A stretch of DNA of 64,000 nt, taken from the NCBI GenBank assembly GCA_024275095.1, contig JAJRZV010000047.1:1-64000 (forward strand), in the 5' to 3' direction. Both the position numbers and the translations under genes were made by a program. The notes under the pieces are model-generated. The model made no database searches and was not told the DNA's origin. It saw only the letters and a list, made by a program, of their open reading frames with translations. Within the stretch, counting starts at the first letter, position 1. Each line of letters starts with the position of its first letter. This stretch comes from a bacterium (lineage in GTDB: Bacteria; JAJRZV01). This document shows positions 9,916-17,451 of the stretch, piece after piece.

Positions 9916-10992
9916 TCACTCCTGCAACTGGTCCAAAAAGGTGCGGAGATACCGCTGCCAGTCATCGAAGTTTATGACGGACTTTTTGAATCCTTTCTCG
10001 TACACAACTACTTTGCCGGAAGATCCAACAAACCCGAGATCGGCGTGAAGGGCCTCCCCAGGACCATTCACCACGCATCCCATTACTGCTATCTTAACGG
10101 GCACCCTGAAGCCCGAAATCATCTCTTCCACTTCTTCGGCCATTTTTACCACATCGAACTCAGCTCGAGCACAGGTAGGACATGCGATAACAGTGGGACC
10201 AGGCTCCCTGAGACCCAGTGACCTCAAAATTTCAAAACCCGCAATCACCTCAAGTACCGGGTCTGCTGCTAAAGACACACGCAGGGTGTCACCGATTCCC
10301 TCGGAGAGAAGTATTCCAAGGGCAACGGCGGACCTGATTCCTCCGCTGAAGCGTGTCCCGGCTTCGGTTACCCCAAGATGCAATGGATAATCAACTTTTT
10401 CTGAAAGTTTTCTATAAACCTCTATTGTATCCATCACACCACTGGCTTTGGCCGAAATCTTCACGTTGGTAAGACCCAGGGACGTAATGAGTTCAAGTGA
10501 AGATTCCACGCTTGCAAGCATTCCCTCTACAATACCAAGATTTCTATAGCGTTTTTCTACAGACCCTGAATTTACCCCAATACGAAGACACGCTCCGGCA
10601 TCCATAACAGCCAATACCACTTCTTTCAGCTTTTTCTTGCCACCAATGTTCCCGGGATTAATGCGAATACCATGAGCACCGGCTTTCACAGCGTCAATAG
10701 CAAGACGATAGTGAAAATGAATATCTGCAACCACAGGAACACGAAGGGACGATACGAGAACCTTTATTGTCTCAACGCTCATCTCATCAGGTATAGAAAC
10801 ACGAACGACTTCACAACCTGCGCTTTCAAGCCGTTTCGCCTGACGAAGGGTGGAATTTATATCTGAAGTGACCGTATTGGTCATGGACTGCACCGAAATG
10901 GGCGCTCTGCCACCCACTTTCAGGGAACCGAGAGTGACCTCCCGGGTATGTTTACGCTGAACCTTCACAGGTCCTATTTTCTCATTTTTTCG
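9916..10992 (-). CDS. ispG: 4-hydroxy-3-methylbut-2-enyl diphosphate synthase IspG (GcpE)
   Basis: IspG is the [4Fe-4S] enzyme that reductively opens the cyclic diphosphate MEcPP in the non-mevalonate isoprenoid pathway, in the cytoplasm. Signatures: PISVQSMTNT near the N-terminus, VVADIHFHYRLA, RINPGNIG, and the cluster-binding cysteines in CPTCAR and GCVVNGPGE near the C-terminus. About 358 residues, the usual length of the bacterial short form. The frame is open to 11025; GTG 10992 overlaps the murJ stop, and GTG 10968 is also possible. The gene directly follows and overlaps murJ, so the two are probably cotranscribed, tying isoprenoid supply to cell-wall lipid II flipping. Confidence 0.95.
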   Translation of the reverse strand, partial: RKNEKIGPVKVQRKHTREVTLGSLKVGGRAPISVQSMTNTVTSDINSTLRQAKRLESAGCEVVRVSIPDEMSVETIKVLVSSLRVPVVADIHFHYRLAIDAVKAGAHGIRINPGNIGGKKKLKEVVLAVMDAGACLRIGVNSGSVEKRYRNLGIVEGMLASVESSLELITSLGLTNVKISAKASGVMDTIEVYRKLSEKVDYPLHLGVTEAGTRFSGGIRSAVALGILLSEGIGDTLRVSLAADPVLEVIAGFEILRSLGLREPGPTVIACPTCARAEFDVVKMAEEVEEMISGFRVPVKIAVMGCVVNGPGEALHADLGFVGSSGKVVVYEKGFKKSVINFDDWQRYLRTFLDQLQE

Positions 10993-12580
10993 CACGCTGG
11001 AATACCGTCCGCATGAGCTGTACAAATACAGGTTCCCTGGTCACCGCCAGTACAGCGAAATATATCAAAGCTCCTGCCACCACTTCCACAGCCAGTAAAG
11101 CCACCCCGTACATTCCTCTTCCACCCCATGTATTCAGGAATTCAAGAGTCTCCAGAGCGAGCATCATTATAACTGCGGCAATTATATAAAGGACAAAACT
11201 CTTTGTTACAGAGCGAAAAATTTCGGTAATCTTGATACCTGATCGAGGGGCAACTTTGACAAGATACGCAAGTTGAGCGTACGCGGCGATTCCCGTAGCA
11301 AGTGCAAGACCTGCATGGGCCATTACCCTCATCAGTAGAATACTTACAATCACATTTACCGCAAGAGCAATATATGCACTTTTAAGAGGCGAAGAAGCAT
11401 CCTTAACAGAATAAAAAGCCTGCACCAGCATCCTCACCATCCCAACTCCAACCATCCCCAGGGCATACATTTTTACTGCTATCGCCGTCTGATGTGCCTC
11501 ATAAAGAGTAAAATTTCCTCTCATGAAAAACACTTTTACCAGTGGCTCTCCAAGAGCAATGAGGGCCAGCGTTGCAGGTACGGTGAACAAAAGCACCCCT
11601 GCTATTCCGTCAGAAAGTCTGCTTATGTATTCTTTATTTTTATTGGCCGAGCTCAGTTCTGAAAGAACGGGCAGTATAGCAACTGATATGGCGAATACAA
11701 AAAGCCCAAGCGGCAGTTCCAGAAACCGGACTCCATAGTATAAATACGCGATGCTCCCTCTTGGAAGAAACGACGCGATAATGTTGGTAATCAGAATGTT
11801 AATTTGATAAGCAGAAACAGCGAGAACAGAAGGGCCAAGAAGACGCGCCACTTCCTTCACACCAGGATGAAATATGCACGAAGAAGTCATGGTCAACGGG
11901 AAAGGGAACCCGCGTTTTATCGCAGGTGGAATTTGAAGTAACAGCTGTACCACCCCGGAGCCCGCCACACCCGCAGCAATAAAAAACACAGCTCTGTCTG
12001 GACGCAGCGACATCCCAAGCAATGCTCCCGCAATCATAAAGAGGTTGAGAAAAATGGGAGCAGCGGCAGGCGCAGCAAAGTGACCATGCGAGTTCAGATA
12101 GCCCATGAAATATGCAACCAGCCCGATAAAAAACAAATAGGGAAAAGTAATACGTAACAGTGTGACCGAGAGCGCGTTTACTTCTCCTTGAAATCCCGGA
12201 GCAAAAATGCAAATCAGCCCAGGAGCTATCAAAATTCCCAGGCAGGTCATTACCAGAAGCACACCGAAAGACGCGGAAAAAGAGCCCCTGAGGAATCTCC
12301 GGCGCTCTTCCTCATCTCCTGTTGCGAGGATTCTTTTATATATAGGAACAAAAGAAACTGTAAGGCTTCCCTCTCCTACAAACCGTCTGAACACGTTAGG
12401 GATCCTGAATGCTACCACAAATGCATCTGCCACAGGACCAGCACCCAGTACATAAGCGAGGGCCATATCTCTAAGTAGTCCCGATATTCGAGACAGGAGG
12501 GTAAAAAATGCAATCACTCCAGCTGAACCGAAAAATGAAGAACCTTCCAACGACTCGTTTTTCTTGTCTTCAAAACTCAT
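10982..12580 (-). CDS. murJ: Lipid II flippase MurJ (MviN)
   Basis: About 532 residues with 14 predicted transmembrane segments, of the MOP superfamily MviN/MurJ group that moves lipid II across the inner membrane for peptidoglycan synthesis. The N-terminal signature FTLLSRISGLLRDMALAYVLG with DAFVVAFRIPN and FRRFVGEGSLTVSFVPIY is diagnostic. The frame opens at 12622; I chose ATG 12580 (MSFEDKKNESLEG), since the 14 residues before it are atypical. Neither start has a good Shine-Dalgarno. The 3' end overlaps ispG by a few bases. Confidence 0.93.
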   Translation of the reverse strand: MSFEDKKNESLEGSSFFGSAGVIAFFTLLSRISGLLRDMALAYVLGAGPVADAFVVAFRIPNVFRRFVGEGSLTVSFVPIYKRILATGDEEERRRFLRGSFSASFGVLLVMTCLGILIAPGLICIFAPGFQGEVNALSVTLLRITFPYLFFIGLVAYFMGYLNSHGHFAAPAAAPIFLNLFMIAGALLGMSLRPDRAVFFIAAGVAGSGVVQLLLQIPPAIKRGFPFPLTMTSSCIFHPGVKEVARLLGPSVLAVSAYQINILITNIIASFLPRGSIAYLYYGVRFLELPLGLFVFAISVAILPVLSELSSANKNKEYISRLSDGIAGVLLFTVPATLALIALGEPLVKVFFMRGNFTLYEAHQTAIAVKMYALGMVGVGMVRMLVQAFYSVKDASSPLKSAYIALAVNVIVSILLMRVMAHAGLALATGIAAYAQLAYLVKVAPRSGIKITEIFRSVTKSFVLYIIAAVIMMLALETLEFLNTWGGRGMYGVALLAVEVVAGALIYFAVLAVTREPVFVQLMRTVFQRAKK

Positions 12581-12727
12581 GGCCCAGTCTTTTTTATCTG
12601 AATACAAGCTCCAGCAGGACATAAAATTTCATTAAAACTTACCACAATCTTATTGGGAACTCACTTATATATTTACATTTCTCTATCAGGTTGAGAATTT
12701 TTAAAGCTCCATGGTATAAACCATTCT

Positions 12728-13120
12728 ATGGAAAAATACATCAGAGTAACACCTCAGGAAGGCTTCAGGCTGGAAATCACCAACGGTAAACACGTGATTA
12801 TTTCTGACCAGCCCTCGGGGAGAGGTTCAGATAAAGGCATGCAACCAGTGGAGCTGTTTGTTGCCTCTCTCGCCGCATGTATTGCTGTATATGCAATACC
12901 GTTTTTAAAACGGCGCGGCGTGGATGAAAAAAACTTAGAGGTGGAGGCCTCCTATGAATACGGAGATCATCCTCCCCGCATAAAAAAAATTTTTGTACGG
13001 ATAAAAGCACCCTATCGTCTGGAAGACAAGGAAAAAAAAGCACTTCAACGGGTGGTCAACCATTGTACTGTTCATAATTCCATCGTACATACTCCTGACA
13101 TTGCCATTCACATTGAATAA
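12728..13120 (+). CDS. OsmC/Ohr-family protein
   Basis: A 130-residue OsmC-like protein. It has the family's central helix with the first reactive cysteine (ELFVASLAACIAVYAI, Cys ~58) and a second cysteine in NHCTVHNSI near residue 116, with the spacing of thiol-dependent peroxidases that reduce organic hydroperoxides. The N-terminal strand/turn region (TNGKHVIISDQPSGRGSDKGMQPVEL) also matches. Many OsmC-like proteins with this architecture are of unknown substrate. It stands alone between murJ (divergent) and the histone-like gene. Confidence 0.85.
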   Translation: MEKYIRVTPQEGFRLEITNGKHVIISDQPSGRGSDKGMQPVELFVASLAACIAVYAIPFLKRRGVDEKNLEVEASYEYGDHPPRIKKIFVRIKAPYRLEDKEKKALQRVVNHCTVHNSIVHTPDIAIHIE

Positions 13121-13401
13121 CTGGAGTCTAAAACACCCTGCCCGGACAAGCGAGAGAGTTTAATACGTCATTACTTTACATGAATAATAAACTAATTCCC
13201 TCCAACAAATAACACTTTCTTAAAAGTTCACGTTTATTTAAATTCGAAGAGAGTCGTATTGCTCTCCAAATTGACATAAGCCCACTACTCTTCCTTTTTT
13301 ACTCTTCTTAAAGAACGCATCCTTTTTGTAACAATGTAATTGTTTATATTGTCTGATATTCGTCAATGTGCAAAGGAGATGTGTTACTTCCAAAAAATTT
13401 T
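13121..13401. other. Non-coding gap
   Basis: AT-rich sequence between the OsmC gene and the promoter of the histone-like gene. Open frames on the minus strand here are complements of the Lys/Ala-repeat gene or short AT-rich frames. I see no RNA gene or strong hairpin. Confidence 0.5.
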
Positions 13402-13430
13402 CTTGACAGGTGACGTTGGTTAATATACAT
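13402..13430 (+). promoter_or_regulatory. Promoter of the histone-like gene
   Basis: TTGACA at 13402-13407 and TACATA at 13425-13430 with a 17-base spacer, followed 22 bases later by AAGGAGGGCACC and the ATG at 13461. The -35 matches consensus fully and the -10 at four of six positions. Confidence 0.6.
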
Positions 13431-13460
13431 ATATAGTAAAATACGTTTAAGGAGGGCACC

Positions 13461-13808
13461 ATGGCCACCAAAGGCAAGAGCTCAAAGAAATCTGCGGCGG
13501 CAAAGAAAACCTCCGCCAAAAAAGCGAGCGGATCAAAATCCACAACAAAGGCAAAAAAAACGGCGGCCAAAAAAACAACAGCGAAGAAGAAAACCGCGGC
13601 TAAGAAATCAACAGCAAAGAAAACAGCCACAAAGAAAAAAGCAACGAAAAAAGCCACAGCGAAGAAAAAAACGACAGCAAGTGCCAAAAAGAAAACAGCG
13701 GCCAAAAAAACAGGAGCCAAAAAGGTAAGAAGTAAATCCCCTCCTCTCATACTCCACCCCGGAGGGTACACCCACCTCCTCTCCTCCGGGGTGGCCAACA
13801 GGAGGTGA
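13461..13808 (+). CDS. Lysine/alanine-rich histone H1-like DNA-binding protein
   Basis: A 115-residue protein whose residues 1-92 are nearly all Lys, Ala, Thr and Ser in repeats of the type KKTAAKK/KKATAKK. This composition is shared with eukaryotic H1 tails and bacterial proteins such as Chlamydia HctB and Pseudomonas AlgP. Such proteins bind and compact DNA non-specifically. The ATG has a strong Shine-Dalgarno (AAGGAGGG). The last ~23 residues lose the repeat (PPLILHPGGYTHLLSSG) and coincide with a perfect hairpin at 13754-13794, so the true C-terminus may differ. Repeat number is likely to vary between strains. Confidence 0.8.
   Translation: MATKGKSSKKSAAAKKTSAKKASGSKSTTKAKKTAAKKTTAKKKTAAKKSTAKKTATKKKATKKATAKKKTTASAKKKTAAKKTGAKKVRSKSPPLILHPGGYTHLLSSGVANRR
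13754..13794 (+). terminator. Perfect 12-bp hairpin with anti-Shine-Dalgarno loop
   Basis: CCACCCCGGAGG (13754-13765) pairs perfectly with CCTCCGGGGTGG (13783-13794) around a 17-base loop that contains CACCTCCT, the same sequence as the 3' end of 16S rRNA. AGGAGGTG follows at about 13800. There is no T-run, so this is not a standard intrinsic terminator; it could stabilise the mRNA or act as a switch. It lies inside the open frame of the histone-like gene. Confidence 0.5.
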
Positions 13809-13984
13809 AAGAGTATTACTATTTTACAGGGAAAGGTGTACAAGCTTCAAGTCATCTTTTATTAATATATTTTTACCGAAAAGTTCATTAAGTGTGAGGG
13901 CAGGTGGAGTTTCAGGATCGCTCGAAGCATTGAAAACAGTGAAAAATGAAGCATACCAATTATTGCTCAACTCCATTCCCGACA

Positions 13985-14130
13985 CCATGAGATCGCCTTG
14001 CCTTCGGCTCGCAATGAAAGCTCCGACACACTCACTGCAAGGAGTCCTGCCTTCGGCAGACGAAGCAGTCCCAGAGATTGCTTCGCTTTCGCTCGCAACG
14101 CGTGGGATGAGCAAAGCAAGCCCCATCCCA
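13985..14130. repeat. Interspersed repeat, second copy family member
   Basis: Within the gap 13809-14177. Words TTCGGCTCGCAATGA, CACTGCAAGGAGTCCTGCC, TTCGGCAGACGAAGCAGTCCC and AGAGATTGCTTCGCTTTCG alternate on both strands, the typical composition of a dispersed bacterial REP/MITE-like repeat. Words are shared with 2250-2430. The rest of the gap holds a short minus-strand frame that reads like a protein C-terminus but cannot be assigned. Confidence 0.5.
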
Positions 14131-14177
14131 CATACCCCACCGCCCGTAAAGCCTGAGCATCGAACCCCGAATGTCCA

Positions 14178-14627
14178 ATGTTGAGACCAGACCCCGAAAT
14201 TCCGCCTGGCTGGTTGTTCGTTTATGGCACATTGAAAAAAGGTGAAGTTGCACACCATCTTATAGAAAGGTTCATTGCCCGTATTGTTCCCGCCACTGTC
14301 AGAGGTACACTTTACCATCTCCCCTACGGTTATCCAGTCATAGTGCCTGAAAATCGTGGTATTGTACACGGCGAGCTCTTTTTCATACCCAATCTTTCAC
14401 AAATCATTGAACTTCTGGATGATTACGAGGATTACAATTCAGAAAATTCTGCAGAAAGCCTTTTCATTCGGGTCATGGTTGAAGCAAAAGGAAGTGACGG
14501 ACGTTACTATTACGCTTGGACATATGCAGCCGGAGAAAAGCTGAAGAAGGTTCTGCAAAAAAGAGCTATCCCTGTAACCGGGGGTGTATGGACATCCCAA
14601 AGATTTGCACCTGCAACGAAATTCTAA
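14178..14627 (+). CDS. Gamma-glutamylcyclotransferase-like (AIG2/GGCT fold) protein
   Basis: A 149-residue protein with the family's opening motif LFVYGTLKKGE (residues ~13-23), a GELFFIPN strand and the acidic LLDDYEDYN segment that supplies the catalytic glutamate in GGCT-fold enzymes. Members cleave gamma-glutamyl-amine or dipeptide bonds to release 5-oxoproline; the exact substrate is open. The start at ATG 14178 lacks a Shine-Dalgarno and sits just after the repeat element, so a promoter inside or beyond the repeat is implied. It converges on the LarA-like gene, with adjoining stop codons. Confidence 0.8.
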   Translation: MLRPDPEIPPGWLFVYGTLKKGEVAHHLIERFIARIVPATVRGTLYHLPYGYPVIVPENRGIVHGELFFIPNLSQIIELLDDYEDYNSENSAESLFIRVMVEAKGSDGRYYYAWTYAAGEKLKKVLQKRAIPVTGGVWTSQRFAPATKF

Positions 14628-16013
14628 TCACTGCCGATTAACCGCAGGAGGATACTTGATAAAAGCAATGGAAGCGTCTTTGCCATGCTGTTCAAAGGCT
14701 TTCTCAAGCGCTTCTTCCACACTTTCAGCAGGCACAAAACCTATGTGGCGGGCCAGTTCAGGTTTTTCAATCCCTGCCACGTAAACAGTAGATGCGTGCC
14801 TCAGGCGTTTGAGCGGATGCAAAGCCATTAAACCGTGAAGGGGATGAAAACCATACCTGAACCTGTATTTTTCTATGTAATCCTCTCTCGTAGCAAATTC
14901 ATCTTCAAACTGCTTCATGATCTGATACGGGTCACGCGTGACTGGTACCACTGTCTCCCATATCTCCCGATAAGAAGGATGATGCACTTCGTCCCACCTT
15001 TCCGGGCAGGGTGTAACGAGAATAACAGAGCAGCCGGGTTTTCCCAGAGCCTCGATGTATCCGCCCAGATATCCAAGTCCTGTAGATGAAAGAGTCAAAA
15101 TGGGGTTTGTAAAGGAAAAAACAGCGTATGGACTCCAATCAGGTACTCCGTATATGACAATGTCGACCTTTTCAGAGAGCATTTTTCGTCGTGCAACCTG
15201 GTGCTTCCTCATGAGCTCCAACACCCTTGCACGGGTTCCGTTTATACTCCCTCCCCACATACGGGCGACCTGAATGGGACTGGCCAGCACTGTCTCTATT
15301 TTGAAAAACTTCTTATCGCCGACCTTTTCCTCAACAAGTTGTCCCATTTCGTCAAGAATTTCATGCATACGGTTCTTTTCTATAGACATACTCATGATGT
15401 CCGGGGTGTGGTGCCACCGGATAGAACGCCAGGTACTTAAACCCACACAGATAGACTTCCAGCCGCCGTTAAATCCCATGGTACACGCGGCATTGAGGTA
15501 CACGGTCAAGTCTGACTCCACCGTCAGTCTGTTGAGTTCGACATCGTACCCGTTCTTTGTTTTGCCGAGATAAACAAGATTATCCTTATCTTCAGCATCA
15601 TGACACAGAAGACGGTGCCCAAAACGTTTCACCAGTTCCTTACCCATAATCTTTGCAAGTTCCTCATGCCTGAATTTCCGGTGAAGTGCATTGGCACAAA
15701 GAAGTGTCATTCGCTCTTCTTTCACACCTGCATCCATCAGTTCAGAAATAATGGTCGTAAGTCCCACGTACCATACAGGAGCAAAACACATAACCGTGGG
15801 ATCATCAAAAGCAATGGTTACTTTTGAACGGGAGTTTACCAGTTCTTTGAGTGGCGGCATATCCACAGGATTTTTTAAAGCGGAAAGAACCAGCGCCTGC
15901 AGGTCTTCTGCCGGCTCAAGCGGAAGCAAAACCCCTCCAGGAGATACCACATGAGTACGATCCGGGAGTGTGGCCTCAACAACCCTCTCACCATAGACAA
16001 CTTCTACCCGCAT
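14628..16013 (-). CDS. LarA-like (DUF2088) nickel-pincer racemase family protein
   Basis: A 461-residue protein with the two-domain LarA organisation. Visible motifs: SKVTIAFDDPT (N-terminal Rossmann start), the HRKFRHEEL helix (first catalytic histidine position), CHDAEDKDNLVYLG, then GFNGGWKSICVGLSTWRSIRWHH. In the last block the Lys that anchors the pincer cofactor and the Ni-binding His positions appear kept, while the usual 'pH' before it reads ACTM. Lactate racemase LarA interconverts D- and L-lactate; many homologues act on other 2-hydroxyacids. The altered residue and the absence of larB/larC/larE nearby argue against assuming lactate. It is a single gene on its strand. Confidence 0.75.
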   Translation of the reverse strand: MRVEVVYGERVVEATLPDRTHVVSPGGVLLPLEPAEDLQALVLSALKNPVDMPPLKELVNSRSKVTIAFDDPTVMCFAPVWYVGLTTIISELMDAGVKEERMTLLCANALHRKFRHEELAKIMGKELVKRFGHRLLCHDAEDKDNLVYLGKTKNGYDVELNRLTVESDLTVYLNAACTMGFNGGWKSICVGLSTWRSIRWHHTPDIMSMSIEKNRMHEILDEMGQLVEEKVGDKKFFKIETVLASPIQVARMWGGSINGTRARVLELMRKHQVARRKMLSEKVDIVIYGVPDWSPYAVFSFTNPILTLSSTGLGYLGGYIEALGKPGCSVILVTPCPERWDEVHHPSYREIWETVVPVTRDPYQIMKQFEDEFATREDYIEKYRFRYGFHPLHGLMALHPLKRLRHASTVYVAGIEKPELARHIGFVPAESVEEALEKAFEQHGKDASIAFIKYPPAVNRQ

Positions 16014-16127
16014 ATTGACATTCTACTCAACAAAGCTCATTCACAAAATGGTTTTGGATGCAGAATTTTGATTGCACAGCAAGGGACAAAATAAAATAAT
16101 GAGTGCACCTATGTGAATAGAGCAAAA

Positions 16128-16754
16128 ATGAGCTTTTTATTTTTTCTTTTGCAAGCAGTGGTAATTTCACTTTCAGGCATAATGATGCCAGGCCCGATAA
16201 CAGCTGCGAGTATAGGTGAAGGTACTCGAAGGTCATGGGCAGGTGTTGCCATCTCAATAGGTCACGGTCTCGTAGAATTTCCACTTATCGGTGCCCTGTA
16301 TGCCGGGGTTATTGTTTTTGCGGATATAACTTCTCAACTAAAAAGCTATATATTCATCATTGGTGCTTTCGTTCTCATTCTAATGGGGGCGGATTTCCTG
16401 CGTCGGGCACGAAATACGACCCAGCGAGAAAGATATTTCCCTCAAACCTCTCTTCTCCTCGCGGGAGCAGGACTTACAGCTGCAAATCCATACTTTCTTA
16501 TCTGGTGGCTTACCATAGGGGCGGCACTTATAACAGAAGCAGGGAAATTCGGAACAGCAGGCCTGCTAACCTTCGTTATCGTACACTGGCTGTGTGATGT
16601 TTCATGGTACTGGTTTCTCTCCGGCCTTGCATTCAGGGGTGTGAATTTCTTTGGAACAACCTTTCAAAAATGGCTCTTCATTTTTACAGGAATTGTACTT
16701 CTCGGTCTTGGCGGAATATTCGGAGTCTCGGGCGTCTCTGCTCTCGTCAAGTAA
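16128..16754 (+). CDS. LysE/RhtB-family amino acid exporter-like membrane protein
   Basis: About 208 residues with five to six hydrophobic segments. The family signature is near the N-terminus (SLSGIMMPGPITAASIGEG), followed by an amphipathic loop (RRARNTTQRERYF) and AANPYFLIWWLTIGA, the second conserved membrane motif. Such proteins export amino acids or small metabolites. The frame also starts at GTG 16113; ATG 16128 is preferred on spacing. A perfect inverted repeat (TACCGG-N5-CCGGTA, 16755-16771) directly follows the stop codon. Its relation to the downstream TetR operon is unclear. Confidence 0.75.
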   Translation: MSFLFFLLQAVVISLSGIMMPGPITAASIGEGTRRSWAGVAISIGHGLVEFPLIGALYAGVIVFADITSQLKSYIFIIGAFVLILMGADFLRRARNTTQRERYFPQTSLLLAGAGLTAANPYFLIWWLTIGAALITEAGKFGTAGLLTFVIVHWLCDVSWYWFLSGLAFRGVNFFGTTFQKWLFIFTGIVLLGLGGIFGVSGVSALVK

Positions 16755-16792
16755 TACCGGACCAACCGGTACACAAACCACACAAAATTTTC

Positions 16793-16821
16793 TTGACAGA
16801 GCGCGTTGCTACCAATATCTT
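16793..16821 (+). promoter_or_regulatory. Promoter of the TetR/acyl-CoA operon
   Basis: TTGACA (16793-16798), a 17-base spacer and TATCTT (16816-16821). The expected transcription start is near 16828, inside the operator described next. This would leave a leader of only about 16 bases with no ribosome binding site before ATG 16844. Confidence 0.7.
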
Positions 16822-16824
16822 ACC

Positions 16825-16842
16825 TGACTGACTGGTCAATCA
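16825..16842. promoter_or_regulatory. TetR-type operator TGACTGACT-GGTCAATCA
   Basis: An 18-bp near-palindrome (two mismatched pairs) between the -10 element and the TetR start codon. The form TGAyTGACy/rGTCArTCA is typical of TetR-family, FadR-like regulators of acyl-CoA genes. Its position implies autorepression of the whole operon, relieved by an acyl-CoA ligand. Confidence 0.6.
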
Positions 16843-16843
16843 A

Positions 16844-17449
16844 ATGAAGGTAGTTCAAACGAAAGAGCGAATTCTCGATGCGGCTGTGAAGGTGTTCGCG
16901 CGGCAGGGTTTTCACCGCTCCCGTGTAGCCGATGTCGCCCGCGAAGCCAATGTTGCATATGGGCTTGTATATCACTACTTTAAGAGCAAAGAGGAACTTC
17001 TTGAGCATATCTTTCAAACCAAATGGTCACTTTTTTTAGCCGCACTCCAGAACATTCGAGACGACAGTGGCTCTACTCGTGAAAAACTCCACAAAGTTCT
17101 GTGTTTTCTCTTTGAAACATACCGTCAATTTCCCGAACTCATTCAGCTCATAATCCTCGAAATCACACGCGACTCGCGATTTATGAAGCAAGAACATCTT
17201 GCTCAGTTCAAGCGGGCCTTTGAAATTATCAGGGAAATTCTTGAAGACGGAAAAAAACGCGGGGAGGTTGACGAAAAAGCTGATCTCAACCTTTCAGCTT
17301 TTGTATTCGGAGGGAGCATCGAGGTGCTTCTGACCACCTTTGTGCTCGGAATTTTTCCATGGGGTGAAGGCATTGAAGACAATATGCCCCGCTTAATTGT
17401 GGATATGTTCATGGATGGTATTGGTCCCAAAAATCGTCAAGGAGGGTGA
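16844..17449 (+). CDS. TetR-family regulator of the acyl-CoA operon
   Basis: A 201-residue repressor. The N-terminal helix-turn-helix (TKERILDAAVKVFARQGF ... VADVAREANVAYGLVYHYF) is canonical, and the C-terminal domain (~60-195) resembles the FadR-type TetR proteins that sense acyl-CoA. It is the first gene of a run of seven same-strand genes and its own operator covers the promoter. Its 3' end holds the ribosome binding site (GGAGGG) of the next gene, whose ATG comes two bases after the TetR stop codon. The ligand is inferred from the neighbours. Confidence 0.88.
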   Translation: MKVVQTKERILDAAVKVFARQGFHRSRVADVAREANVAYGLVYHYFKSKEELLEHIFQTKWSLFLAALQNIRDDSGSTREKLHKVLCFLFETYRQFPELIQLIILEITRDSRFMKQEHLAQFKRAFEIIREILEDGKKRGEVDEKADLNLSAFVFGGSIEVLLTTFVLGIFPWGEGIEDNMPRLIVDMFMDGIGPKNRQGG

Positions 17450-17451
17450 AA

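Noticed and set aside
13238-13843. Long minus-strand frame opposite the histone-like gene (Phe/Val/Ala-rich)
   Set aside because: It is the complement of the Lys/Ala codon repeats; the plus strand has the promoter and ribosome site.
13824-14369. Minus-strand frame whose last ~50 residues look like a protein C-terminus (NNWYASFF...DDLKLVHL)
   Set aside because: Its 5' part overlaps the repeat element and the GGCT-like gene; no family recognised. At most a gene remnant.
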